Positions 25,443 to 33,915 of a stretch of 64,000 nucleotides of DNA are shown here, in pieces. The first letter of the stretch is position 1. Every line of letters starts with the position of its first letter. This stretch comes from Oceanospirillum sp048268485 (lineage in GTDB: Bacteria; Pseudomonadota; Gammaproteobacteria; Pseudomonadales; Halomonadaceae), in contig JBLWVL010000017.1 in the NCBI GenBank assembly GCA_048268485.1, positions 7,009-71,008 on the forward strand, read 5' to 3'. The notes beneath the pieces are model-generated. The model saw only the letters and a list, made by a program, of their open reading frames with translations. It was not told the DNA's origin and made no database searches. The position numbers and the translations under genes are program-made.

Positions 25443-27148
25443 GCCCTATCCCGTATCAAACTTTTCTTAAAAAGATCGGAATGACCCTGGTCATTATGAC
25501 TCTTTATTTATCTTTTAACGCTCAGGCCAACAGCCTGGAAGCGAGTGTTGACCGCACCCGTCTGACAGAAAACGAAAGTGTGACCCTTTTTCTGAAAGCT
25601 CCCGGACTACAGTTAACCGGAGACCCGGAGCTGTCTGAGCTTTATCAGGATTTTGAGGTATTGGCTCAGCAGGTACGTACTAACATTCAGATTATCAACG
25701 GCAAGAATCATTCAGAACGCATATGGGAAATCTCTTTGCTGCCTCGTCGCACTGGTACTCTGATCATTCCGGCCATTACAATTGGTGATGTCAGTAGTCA
25801 ACCGATTACGCTTGAGGTCAGAGCTGAACCGGAAAACACGCAGGCCAGTGCCGATATCTTTCTACATAGCGAGATTGACCATAGTGGCAGTATCTATGTT
25901 CAACAGCAGCTGATTTATACCCTACGCCTTTACTATGCCACCACCATCTCAGATCATGGCCTGACTGACCTGGAGCTGGAAAATGTTCTCATGGTACAGC
26001 TCGGTAATCGTAAGGACTTTGAGGCCCGAATCAATGGCCGCCTCTATAACGTAGCAGAGTGGCAGTTTGCGCTTTACCCTCAAAGCAGTGGTGAGCTGGT
26101 ACTTCCCCCACAAACCTTTAGCGGCCGTGTACGGCTGCAGAACCGTTACTCTCTTGGTGGCTTGAAGCATATTCGTATTCAAAGCCCTGAACATAAAATC
26201 AATGTCCTGCCCGTACCGGATAGCTTCCCGGCAGATGCCCAGTGGCTGCCGGCTAAAGCTGTAACACTAAGTCAACAATGGAGTGGCAACTATGCTCAAT
26301 GGCAGGAAGGCACGCCATTGACCCGAAAACTGACGCTACAGGCCAAAGGTCTGACAGCGGCACAGCTTCCCCCCATCGAAATGCCTGTACAGCAGGGGCT
26401 CCGCCAGTACCCTGAACAACCACAACTGAGTGAGTCCCCCGAAAACCTTAATCAGAGCGGTACGGGCCTAGTAGGAGAAAAAACCCTCAGTATAGCCCTG
26501 ATTCCCACTGCCGCCGGACAGCTCAGATTACCTGAAATTCGTATTCCCTGGTGGAACACCGACACAGATCAGTTGGAATATGCCACTCTTGAGGCACTTC
26601 CGCTCAGCATCAATGTTGACCCGGAACGCCCCCCTGAGCCGAAAGCCATGCAGCAGCCGCCATCAAATACGGCTGACGCTTCGAGTCAAATCAAAGAGGA
26701 CAACCGCTTTCTCTGGCAGATCAGCACACTGGCTTTTTCAACATTAAGTGCAGTGCTGGCCGCGCTTCTATGGCAAAGCAGGCAACAACTTATCTTTGCC
26801 CGTCAGCAACTATTGCATCGTCTGAGCCCCGGCAGCGCATCAAAGAAGCAAATTAAAACAGCCATCGTTGCAGAAAACCCAATCTTTCGGCAGGCCCTGC
26901 TAAATGCCTGCCAACAAAACAATGCCAGAGCTGCATGGGATGCCTGGCAGAAATGGCAGCGCGCCGAAACACCACAAACAACACCAGAATTCGACCGGGC
27001 ACTACACCAGCTACAGATGGCGTTGTTCGGCCCGAATGCGCTGCCTGAGCACTGGCAAGGTAGTGATCTGGCATCGGCCAGCAAAGGTATTAAACAGGTC
27101 GCCAAGCAGAAAGATCAGTCATTACCTGAACTTTATCCGGAAAGCTAA
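25436..27148 (+). CDS. BatD-like protein
   Basis: 570 aa. A signal-anchor near residues 15-32 (MTLVIMTLYLSFNAQA) is followed by tandem beta-rich domains beginning LEASVDRTRLTENESVTL, the hallmark opening of BatD, then a late membrane helix (FLWQISTLAFSTLSAVLAALLW) and a cytosolic tail. Last gene of the moxR-bat unit, ending at a bidirectional terminator shared with trmA. Function is presumed structural in the envelope complex with BatA and BatB/C. Confidence 0.92.
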   Translation: MVSPIPYQTFLKKIGMTLVIMTLYLSFNAQANSLEASVDRTRLTENESVTLFLKAPGLQLTGDPELSELYQDFEVLAQQVRTNIQIINGKNHSERIWEISLLPRRTGTLIIPAITIGDVSSQPITLEVRAEPENTQASADIFLHSEIDHSGSIYVQQQLIYTLRLYYATTISDHGLTDLELENVLMVQLGNRKDFEARINGRLYNVAEWQFALYPQSSGELVLPPQTFSGRVRLQNRYSLGGLKHIRIQSPEHKINVLPVPDSFPADAQWLPAKAVTLSQQWSGNYAQWQEGTPLTRKLTLQAKGLTAAQLPPIEMPVQQGLRQYPEQPQLSESPENLNQSGTGLVGEKTLSIALIPTAAGQLRLPEIRIPWWNTDTDQLEYATLEALPLSINVDPERPPEPKAMQQPPSNTADASSQIKEDNRFLWQISTLAFSTLSAVLAALLWQSRQQLIFARQQLLHRLSPGSASKKQIKTAIVAENPIFRQALLNACQQNNARAAWDAWQKWQRAETPQTTPEFDRALHQLQMALFGPNALPEHWQGSDLASASKGIKQVAKQKDQSLPELYPES

Positions 27149-27200
27149 CGGTAGCCGACCCACAAATAACAACAGAAAGAATGCACAAAGCCTGAAAGCA

Positions 27201-27240
27201 AAAGCCCTGTTCGGTGCATAACAGCAACGAACAGGGCTTT
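27201..27240. terminator. Bidirectional terminator between batD and trmA
   Basis: 13-bp perfect stem (AAAGCCCTGTTCG / CGAACAGGGCTTT) with 14-nt loop; A-run on one side and T-run on the other serve both converging genes. Confidence 0.9.
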
Positions 27241-27299
27241 TTCATCTCAGCAGCGGAACTTAAATGCCCAGGGGCATAAAAGGGCAACAGTTCAAAATA

Positions 27300-28400
27300 T
27301 CAGCGACGTACCATAAAGACACCACTTTCAATATGATGGGTGTACGGGAACTGGTCAAACATGGCGAAACGTACCACTTTATGGGTCTTGTTCAGCTCCA
27401 GCATATTCTCATGCAGGGTGTCGGGGTTGCAGGAAACATAGATAATATTGTCGTACTGGGCGATCTGCTGCACCGTGTTTTCATCAAGACCGGCGCGCGG
27501 CGGATCCACCAGAACTGTCGTGAAATTACGGCTGTCCAGATCAAAACCTTCCAGACGGCGCATCTCAGTTTTACCCGCTAAAGCATCGCTGAACTCTTCG
27601 CTGGAAACACGGGCGACCTTCACATTTTCAATGCCGTTACGCTCAATATTAAAGTGGGCAGAACGTACCGAAGTTTTGGAGATCTCAGTCGCCACCACAT
27701 GATCAAAGTTTTCCGCCAGCGCCAGGGTAAAGTTGCCGTTACCGCAGTACAGCTCGACCAGGTCACCACCCACGCCTTTGCTGACATCCACCGCCCAGTT
27801 GAGCATCTTTTCGCACAAAGCTGCGTTCGGCTGGGTAAAGCTGTTTTCCACCTGCTGGTATTCCAGCGTGCGCTCACCCACCTGCATGGTTTCGATCACG
27901 TAATCCACATCCAGCACGACACGCTGCTTGCGGCTACGGCCAATAATGCGCACACCCAGTTTGGTCTGCAGTTCACGGGCCAACACTTCCCACTCATCAC
28001 CCAGGGCGCGGTGGTAGATCATCGTAATCAGGGCTTCGCCGGATTGGCTGGTGAGAAACTCCACCTGAAACAGACGACGGCGCAGCTCCGATACACCACG
28101 GATCTCATCCAACAACGCTGGCATCAGTTCATTGATGCGCTTATTCGCCACCGGATACTGATCCATACGCACCGTTTTGCGGTCGGTTTTCGGGTCTTCA
28201 CCGATATCAAACATCACATAGAAGAGGTCATCACCCTTGTGCCAAACCCGAAACTCGGCACGCATACGGTAGTGGCTGGCTGGCGACGCAAAGACTTCCA
28301 GCTCTGGCGGATTAAAAGCTGCGAATTGCTCACGAATCCGGTTGGCTTTCTCTTCAAGCAGAGCGGTATAGTTTTCAGGTTCAACAACAGGTAGGGCCAC
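27300..28400 (-). CDS. trmA: tRNA (uracil-54-C5)-methyltransferase
   Basis: 366 aa, usual for TrmA, which makes T54 in tRNA using SAM. Motifs: N-terminal YRMRAEFRVWHKGDDLFY, QPNAALCEKML, VELYCGNGNFTLALA (SAM), VDPPRAGLD and catalytic YVSCNPDTL, with ESGVFMVRR at the end. GTG start preceded by GAGG. Monocistronic; converges on the bat operon. Confidence 0.96.
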   Translation of the reverse strand: MALPVVEPENYTALLEEKANRIREQFAAFNPPELEVFASPASHYRMRAEFRVWHKGDDLFYVMFDIGEDPKTDRKTVRMDQYPVANKRINELMPALLDEIRGVSELRRRLFQVEFLTSQSGEALITMIYHRALGDEWEVLARELQTKLGVRIIGRSRKQRVVLDVDYVIETMQVGERTLEYQQVENSFTQPNAALCEKMLNWAVDVSKGVGGDLVELYCGNGNFTLALAENFDHVVATEISKTSVRSAHFNIERNGIENVKVARVSSEEFSDALAGKTEMRRLEGFDLDSRNFTTVLVDPPRAGLDENTVQQIAQYDNIIYVSCNPDTLHENMLELNKTHKVVRFAMFDQFPYTHHIESGVFMVRR

Positions 28401-28537
28401 GGAATAACCTCAATGTTCGGTAGATTGATCACTGGCTGATGGACAGTGTTTTACAAGGGCGCAGAGCATAACAGGAAATCCCCTCAGCTCAAGTCCACCG
28501 CAGGGCAGAGGTGATAAAAACAGCTGGCAACGACCTC

Positions 28538-29113
28538 TTATCCCTGCTCAAGCCGCATCAAAATCCGGGCCTTTGCTCTGCTCACGAACGCTGCACGCTG
28601 GGTTTCCTGAATTGAACGGGCCACAGAAACAGTACCGACTAAGGACACCATGGTTTCTTCCGCTAGACTTTGAGCTGCATTAAAGCCGCGTTTGGTCAGA
28701 ATTGATGAAAGGCGATTGACGAGGTTATCAAAACACTCCTGATACGTTTGACGAACAGTTTCATCTTGGTGTGCCGCATCAGTGACCAAAAACTCTAAAG
28801 GCGAAGGGTTATTGTCATTAGGACGACTCCAGCTTAAATAGCGAGCAATCATAGCTTTTAGATGGGTGTCTTTTGTCTCTGTATGCTTATCCTTACGAGC
28901 CCAAAAGCCTTTAGCCGTCGCAAATTGAAGTGCGGCCTCATACAAAGTGCTCTTACCTGAGAAGTGAGCGTAAAATGCACCATGAGTCATATTAGCCTGC
29001 TTCATGATTTGCTTAAGCGTCACACGATCAAAACCCTTCGAGCAAAACAACTTTGCAGCAGTCTGTAAAATTCGCTGCCTTGTTTGTTCTTTGTGTTTGG
29101 GCGAGTAAGGCAT
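28538..29113 (-). CDS. TetR-family transcriptional regulator
   Basis: 191 aa. N-terminal helix-turn-helix: QRILQTAAKLFCSKGFDRVT, LKQIMKQANMTHGAFYAHF, GKSTLYEAAL. The C-terminal ligand domain resembles the TetR_C group that includes AcrR/NemR-like regulators. Divergent from the fabF-like gene with a 93-bp spacer, so it probably represses that gene and itself in response to a small ligand. Confidence 0.9.
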   Translation of the reverse strand: MPYSPKHKEQTRQRILQTAAKLFCSKGFDRVTLKQIMKQANMTHGAFYAHFSGKSTLYEAALQFATAKGFWARKDKHTETKDTHLKAMIARYLSWSRPNDNNPSPLEFLVTDAAHQDETVRQTYQECFDNLVNRLSSILTKRGFNAAQSLAEETMVSLVGTVSVARSIQETQRAAFVSRAKARILMRLEQG

Positions 29114-29206
29114 TTAACCCCCGTTAAAATATTATCTTGATCATATATAGATGGATCTTAGTATAACGTTTTCTGGCATGAGACACGATCAATAGGGAGA
29201 ACGGCT

Positions 29207-30484
29207 ATGCAAGCAAGCCAGCGTTATGTGGTTACTGGAATGGGGACAGTTTCGCCCCTTGGAATTGGTACTGATACAGTTTGGCAACGCCTGATTGATG
29301 GCCAATCAGGTATAAAACTCTTGCCGACAGAACTTTCCGAGGGACTGACGACACTCATCGGAGGACAAGTACCGAGCCACTCTGAGCAGAGCAATGGTTT
29401 AGATGAAGATAATTACCTGTCCGCAAAAGAGCGCAAGCGTATCGATCTATTCACCCTATATGCCATCGCGGCTGCGGAAGAAGCACTAGCCCAAGCGAAC
29501 TGGAAACCTCAAACAGAAGCTGATAAGAATGCTACGGCAACCATTATTGGTACTGGCATTGGCGGGTTCCCGACCATTACAAATGCTGAGCATGTCCGCC
29601 AAAGCCAGGGAGCTCGTCGCATATCCCCTTTCACTGTACCTGCATTTCTGGCTAATTTGGCAGCTGGAAACGTTTCTATCCGCTTCGGATTTAAAGGCCC
29701 TTTGGGAACACCTGTAACAGCCTGTGCTGCTGGTTTACAGGCAATCGGAGATGCTTTACGTCTGCTTAAAACGGGCGAGGCTAAAGTGGCTTTAGCAGGA
29801 GGCACCGAAGCTTGTATCGATCCCCTTGCTTTAGCAGGCTTTGGCGCACTGAAAGCTCTTTCGACCCGAAATGATGCTCCTGAGCAAGCTTCACGCCCCT
29901 TTGACAAAGATCGCGAAGGCTTTGTGATGGGGGAAGGTGCAGGCCTTGTGGTATTAGAAACCCTGGAGCATGCATTAGAACGAGGAGCCACACCTCTTGC
30001 CGAAATCATTGGTTATGGCACCTCAGGTGACGCTTATCATCTCACCTCAGGCCCGGAATCCGGTGATGGAGCGGCCAGAGCAATTCAGCAGGCCATTGAT
30101 ATGGCTCGCATATCAGCCTCAGATATTGGCTACGTCAATGCGCACGCTACTTCAACACCAGTCGGTGATCGCGGTGAAATCAATGCCCTTCGCACTGTGT
30201 TCGGTAATAACGTGAAGGATGTTGCGATCTCATCAACCAAATCAGCAACAGGTCACTTACTGGGTGCCGCAGGCGGTGTGGAAACCATCTTCAGTATTCA
30301 GGCGATGCGTACAAACACCCTTCCCCCCACGTTAAATCTGGATCAACCCGAAGAAAGTATGTCGGACCTTGACCTGATCCCTCAAAATGCTCGCCAACAA
30401 GCTGTCGACTATGTTCTCTGTAATGGCTTTGGCTTTGGTGGCGTGAATGCAGCTCTGTTGTTAAAACGTTATAACGAAGTTTAG
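29207..30484 (+). CDS. Beta-ketoacyl-ACP synthase II-like protein
   Basis: 425 aa, full-length KAS II. The Cys-His-His triad is present: VTACAAGLQAIGDALRL (Cys), NAHATSTPVGDRGE (His) and STKSATGHLLGAAG (Lys and His). It condenses acyl-ACP with malonyl-ACP. It stands outside any fatty-acid synthesis cluster and is controlled by a divergent TetR gene, so it is probably an accessory KAS used for a special lipid or a stress-induced membrane change, not the main FabF. Start at ATG 29207 with AGGGAGAA upstream. Confidence 0.92.
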   Translation: MQASQRYVVTGMGTVSPLGIGTDTVWQRLIDGQSGIKLLPTELSEGLTTLIGGQVPSHSEQSNGLDEDNYLSAKERKRIDLFTLYAIAAAEEALAQANWKPQTEADKNATATIIGTGIGGFPTITNAEHVRQSQGARRISPFTVPAFLANLAAGNVSIRFGFKGPLGTPVTACAAGLQAIGDALRLLKTGEAKVALAGGTEACIDPLALAGFGALKALSTRNDAPEQASRPFDKDREGFVMGEGAGLVVLETLEHALERGATPLAEIIGYGTSGDAYHLTSGPESGDGAARAIQQAIDMARISASDIGYVNAHATSTPVGDRGEINALRTVFGNNVKDVAISSTKSATGHLLGAAGGVETIFSIQAMRTNTLPPTLNLDQPEESMSDLDLIPQNARQQAVDYVLCNGFGFGGVNAALLLKRYNEV

Positions 30485-30532
30485 TCGAGCTTTAGCATTA
30501 TCGGATCTTCCTACTGAGCTCCATGCATTAAG

Positions 30533-30550
30533 AGCACTGCAGGCAGTGCT
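30533..30550 (+). other. Hairpin downstream of the fabF-like gene
   Basis: AGCACTGC / GCAGTGCT perfect 8-bp stem with 2-nt loop, 48 bp after the stop; no T-run follows, so terminator function is uncertain. The remainder of 30485-30746 shows nothing else. Confidence 0.35.
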
Positions 30551-30746
30551 GTGCTCTCTAATCCTCCCCCCATTTATAACTAAGCCACCGCTCGAAAAAG
30601 CCTTGCCATCAGCGTATGATAAGCCTATCTAATGGTCAGTTTTTTTATTCCGTTTTGATCTCTTTTACAGCCTACCGCTTCAGCATAGGCGGGTAAGGAG
30701 CGCTGGCCAATTCAACACAACCCTATTCTGAAGTGGGCAGGTCCCT

Positions 30747-32159
30747 GTGTCTCAGACTACCGATAACGGCATTCAAACTCAGTTATCTTCTCAGCCCGAT
30801 CAGCCTCACCAACCTGAGCGATCTCAGCCACAGCCTCCTGTCGGCCCTGCGGATAAACCTTCTGTGCGTTATCAGCTGATCGGCGGCTCTATGGTCTTGG
30901 CTCTGCTGCTGACCGCCAGTAACCCGATCACCCATCTGTCGCTGATCTGGCCGGGACTCCTGCTCTGGACTGCATTAGCACTTAGCTGGAGTCAGCTGGC
31001 AGTTGCAACCCGTCGTCAGGCCGGACTATTGATGCTGGTGGGCTTTGGCAGTATGGGGTGGAGTGTGCTGCAGGGCGCCGATCTGCCCTGGCGAACAGCG
31101 ATCAGCTCAAACGGTAATTTGCTGGCGATGCTGATGGCGGTGAGCTTCCTGTCCATGGTTGCCGCTAAAGAGCCCAATGAGGAACCCGAAGCTCTATCGG
31201 AAGGGAAAAAAGCTCTCAAACAAACGTTAGCAGGTGTCCATCTGTTTGGCGCTGTCATCAATATGTCGATCGTTTTTATCATGGCGGATCGCTTTGCTGC
31301 AGCCAGCGGTGATGGCAAGACACTAAAGAATACCCAACACCAGGTTTTATCACGGGCATTCTGTGCCGGAGCATTCTGGTCACCCTTTTTTGCGGCCGTT
31401 GCGGTTGCCCTGACCTACGCACCCGGTGCCAACCTGCTGGCATTGATGCAGGCCGGTATTCCACTGGCGTTTACCGGCATTCTGATTACCTACTTTGAGC
31501 TGCGGCCAAAAGCGGAGTCTTTTACCGGTTATCCAATGCAGGTCAGTAGCCTGGCCTTACCGGCATTTCTGGCGCTGGCAGTGATCAGCGCACACTACCT
31601 GTTTCCTGATCTTTCGGTATTACAGATCATCAGTATTCTCTCACCCCTAACGGCAATGGGTGTTTTGCTGTTTAAACGTCAGCCCTTGGTGCAAAAACTG
31701 AGAAATCATACCAATACCCGCCTTGCCCGTATGGGTAACGAACTGGCGCTGTTTCTGGCGGCGGGCACCATGGCAGCAGGGCTCGGAACCTTGTTTACAC
31801 TCTATGCGGATCAATTGCCGATTCCTCAGCTAACACCACTGGTGACATCACTATTGCTGCTTGCCATGCTGATTCTTTCGCTTCTGGGGGTTCACCCTGT
31901 GATCAGCATTGCCACCATCAGTGGCCTTATGGTGCCCACGGAGCCGCCGATGGATCTGCTGGCGATGGTTTTTCTTGCCAGCTGGGGGATAGGAACAGCC
32001 TGTAGCCCAATGTCTGGGATGAATTTGTCATTGCGGGGGCGCTACTTTATCAGTACAAAACAGGCACTGAAGAATAACCTGCATTACGGCGTGATTATGT
32101 GGCTGATCACCAGCGCATCGCTCTGGTATTACAATCCACTCTCGGGTTTCAATACCTGA
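30747..32159 (+). CDS. Uncharacterised multi-spanning inner-membrane protein
   Basis: 470 aa from GTG. A hydrophilic, Gln/Pro-rich N-terminus of about 45 residues precedes roughly 11-12 hydrophobic helices. Conserved-looking polar motifs inside membrane regions include GAFWSPFFAA, GVHPVISIATISGL and GTACSPMSGMNLSLRGRY, arranged like two half-repeats of ion-transporter (IT) superfamily proteins. I do not recognise the family with certainty; a transporter of small ions or organic acids is an inference from topology. Its stop lies next to the left edge of the phage-derived island. Confidence 0.8.
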   Translation: MSQTTDNGIQTQLSSQPDQPHQPERSQPQPPVGPADKPSVRYQLIGGSMVLALLLTASNPITHLSLIWPGLLLWTALALSWSQLAVATRRQAGLLMLVGFGSMGWSVLQGADLPWRTAISSNGNLLAMLMAVSFLSMVAAKEPNEEPEALSEGKKALKQTLAGVHLFGAVINMSIVFIMADRFAAASGDGKTLKNTQHQVLSRAFCAGAFWSPFFAAVAVALTYAPGANLLALMQAGIPLAFTGILITYFELRPKAESFTGYPMQVSSLALPAFLALAVISAHYLFPDLSVLQIISILSPLTAMGVLLFKRQPLVQKLRNHTNTRLARMGNELALFLAAGTMAAGLGTLFTLYADQLPIPQLTPLVTSLLLLAMLILSLLGVHPVISIATISGLMVPTEPPMDLLAMVFLASWGIGTACSPMSGMNLSLRGRYFISTKQALKNNLHYGVIMWLITSASLWYYNPLSGFNT

Positions 32160-32169
32160 GAGACGTAAT

Positions 32170-32420
32170 TTATGTGACATTAAGAGAGAATGTACTTAAA
32201 GCCTTACTTATTCCCGTCTTTTGCTCGCACTCTACCTGTTTGATCATAGATTCCGCCGAGATCCGCAGCTTTTCACCGGTTAAGGTCTCACCCGACACAT
32301 CCGCCAGCTGGTGAATCCCCAGCCGACCCGCCAGGGCACTAAAAAAACCCGTGCATAGCCGGGCTCTACCAACAGGGGCGTATTCAGCACCCGTGCCGAT
32401 AGGTGAGCGTAATTTTTCAT
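32170..32420 (-). pseudogene. Frameshifted N-terminal remnant of a phage S49 capsid protease (lambda gpC type)
   Basis: The minus strand from ATG 32420 reads MKNYAHLSARVLNTPLLVEP then GYARV; after a run of seven T (32347-32341) the homologous frame shifts and continues FSALAGRLGIHQLADVSGE and TLTGEKLRISAESM. This matches the N-terminus of lambda gpC-like S49 peptidases (known opening: NLPHIASMAFNEPLMLEPAYARVFFCALAG). The shift and the loss of everything after about 80 codons show it is dead. It marks former prophage DNA and borders the stop of the membrane protein on its left. Confidence 0.75.
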
Positions 32421-32455
32421 AAAGGAACCTGAAGGTTAAAACGGCGAATTTTGGG

Positions 32456-32485
32456 CATAAAAAAGGCGACCGTTTTGGTCGCCTT
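32456..32485 (-). terminator. Terminator of the TumE-type toxin-antitoxin operon
   Basis: AAGGCGACC / GGTCGCCTT 9-bp perfect stem, GTTTT loop, U-run on the minus strand, 22 bp after the antitoxin stop. Confidence 0.88.
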
Positions 32486-32506
32486 ATCGCTTAGATCGTG
32501 CCTGCT

Positions 32507-32908
32507 TTAGGCAGCATGGCATAGCTGTGATATAGATGCTTCAATTTCAGAGTCAGTTACAATCTCAAAGTCAGTAAAGAGTGCAATTGGCTTTTTAGTT
32601 TTGCCCCGCTCCTCAAAACTGACAAAACCTTTTTCCTTGAGTTTGTTCAATGTTGCAGACAAATTTGAAGGGCTTCTGCCAGACAGTTCAGCCAAATCCG
32701 CCATTGTTTCAGGCTTGCTGCTTTCAATCATTCGTAGCAGGTCAATATTTTTTGGGCAGAGTACCTGTGACAGAGCGGAAAGAGAGGTATACCAAACCTT
32801 AGGCTCATTATCCTTAGGATTATAAACACCCTTTGCAATGGCTAGCATACGCTCACGAATCAGCTTCTCTGACATGATCCCAATGCGTGCTTTTTTTGCT
32901 TTCACCAT
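32507..32908 (-). CDS. Putative antitoxin, winged-helix DNA-binding protein (HVO_A0114-like)
   Basis: 133 aa. The centre has a MarR-like winged helix: IDLLRMIESSKPETMADLAEL, SGRSPSNLSATLNKLKEKGF and VSFEERGKTKKPIAL as the wing. Its ATG overlaps the stop of the upstream gene (TAATG), and that gene is TumE-like. The HVO_A0114-type regulator is the usual partner of TumE-family toxins, so this should be the antitoxin and autorepressor. A strong terminator follows. Both genes look intact although surrounded by decayed phage genes. Confidence 0.75.
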   Translation of the reverse strand: MVKAKKARIGIMSEKLIRERMLAIAKGVYNPKDNEPKVWYTSLSALSQVLCPKNIDLLRMIESSKPETMADLAELSGRSPSNLSATLNKLKEKGFVSFEERGKTKKPIALFTDFEIVTDSEIEASISQLCHAA

Positions 32909-33294
32909 TATGTCCTCGATTTTTGCGAGAGTTGCTCAACCGTCTTATCAATCCCGGCAAAAAAATCTGCCAGCAATTGATAGCAGTCATTAAATTCATA
33001 AGGAACGCCCTTGTCTGTCGCATGCCTGTGCACATGGTCAAAAGCATATATTTTTCCAGAGTATTTCATCTTTTTGGGCGGTTTAACTGAGTGGGCATTA
33101 TCCATGCCAAACACCCGCCTGTTATAACGATCATGCAGCGTCAAGTTATACCGAACGCCATGCGGTATACTTGCAGACTTATGGCAACTGTAAGCTTCAA
33201 TCTTCCACCAAAAACCATCATCTCGATGGACTTGCTGGCCATGCATATCAATTAGGACATTCAGCCCTAAATCGTCAGAACCGCCCTCAGACAA
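32908..33294 (-). CDS. TumE-family toxin-like protein (DUF6516)
   Basis: 128 aa from TTG (33294), chosen because AAGGCGAG lies just upstream; an internal ATG at 33246 would give 112 aa. The core GVRYNLTLHDRYNRRVFGMDN, the basic loop with HVHRHATDKGVPYEF, and the helix LLADFFAGIDKTVEQL fit the TumE/DUF6516 pattern (RYNL..., DN near the middle, H-H then Y-F, C-terminal DF helix). Toxic activity is inferred from the family and the coupled antitoxin gene, not shown. The pair may persist by addiction while its phage neighbourhood decayed. Confidence 0.7.
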   Translation of the reverse strand: MSEGGSDDLGLNVLIDMHGQQVHRDDGFWWKIEAYSCHKSASIPHGVRYNLTLHDRYNRRVFGMDNAHSVKPPKKMKYSGKIYAFDHVHRHATDKGVPYEFNDCYQLLADFFAGIDKTVEQLSQKSRT

Positions 33295-33308
33295 GGTCTC
33301 GCCTTATG

Positions 33309-33854
33309 TTATGAGCATAGCATAACTAAAAATATTATTAACCCAAAAACCAATTTTATACCGATAATCGCCGGTAACACATCATCGAAGCGTAAAACAC
33401 TCACAACCGGCGCATCAGGTAGTCGTTGTACCCGCTTTTTGGCCCTCGCCAGCGGCCCAGCATCGATAGTACCGGACTGAGGTTTGGGTTTGGCATAAGC
33501 GCCTTTCGTCCAGTGATTGGACAGCGCCTGATAACACTCTTTTTTGTACTCAATAACACGGGCTTTAACTTCAGGGTTTTGGATGCGGTTGGTATCAATG
33601 CAGAACAGTCAGCCGTTGATAAACTCTAGCGGGAGGCAAGTGTATTCGTAAGTTTTACCATCTGCGGCAGTTGCATCCATCATGGACGCAACTAAACTCA
33701 GCACTTCATCACGCTGGATACGTTTACACTGAGCGCGCCATTGCACACCGATATTTTCACAGGAAGGTTTAACGGCAACGAAGAGCTGGTCATTCTGCGG
33801 TATAACGATCAGTTCCTAGCCGTGAAATGCAACGGTCTGAAGCGGTACAGCCAT
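33309..33854 (-). pseudogene. Phage antirepressor (P22_AR_N type) with two nonsense codons
   Basis: From ATG 33854, with GGAGG 6 nt upstream, the minus strand reads MAVPLQTVAFHG-stop-ELIVIPQNDQLFVAVKPSCE, then NIGVQWRAQCKRIQRDEVLS, TYEYTCLPLEFING-stop-LFCIDTNRIQNPEVKARVI and EYKKECYQALSNHWTKGA. This follows the P22 antirepressor N-terminal domain throughout; the second stop replaces the family Trp (TGG to TGA) and the first is TAG. The frame ends in a hydrophobic tail (IIGIKLVFGLIIFLVML). Single-base nonsense changes with otherwise preserved sequence suggest fairly recent decay. Confidence 0.75.
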
Positions 33855-33915
33855 AGTAGCCTCCTGATGGTTTAAATACTTGACGAATTCCGACCTCAAA
33901 TATCGAAAATTTAAG

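Noticed and set aside
29114..29206. TetR operator in the tetR-fabF gap
   Set aside because: Several GATC-containing near repeats are present but no convincing palindrome of TetR size could be defined.
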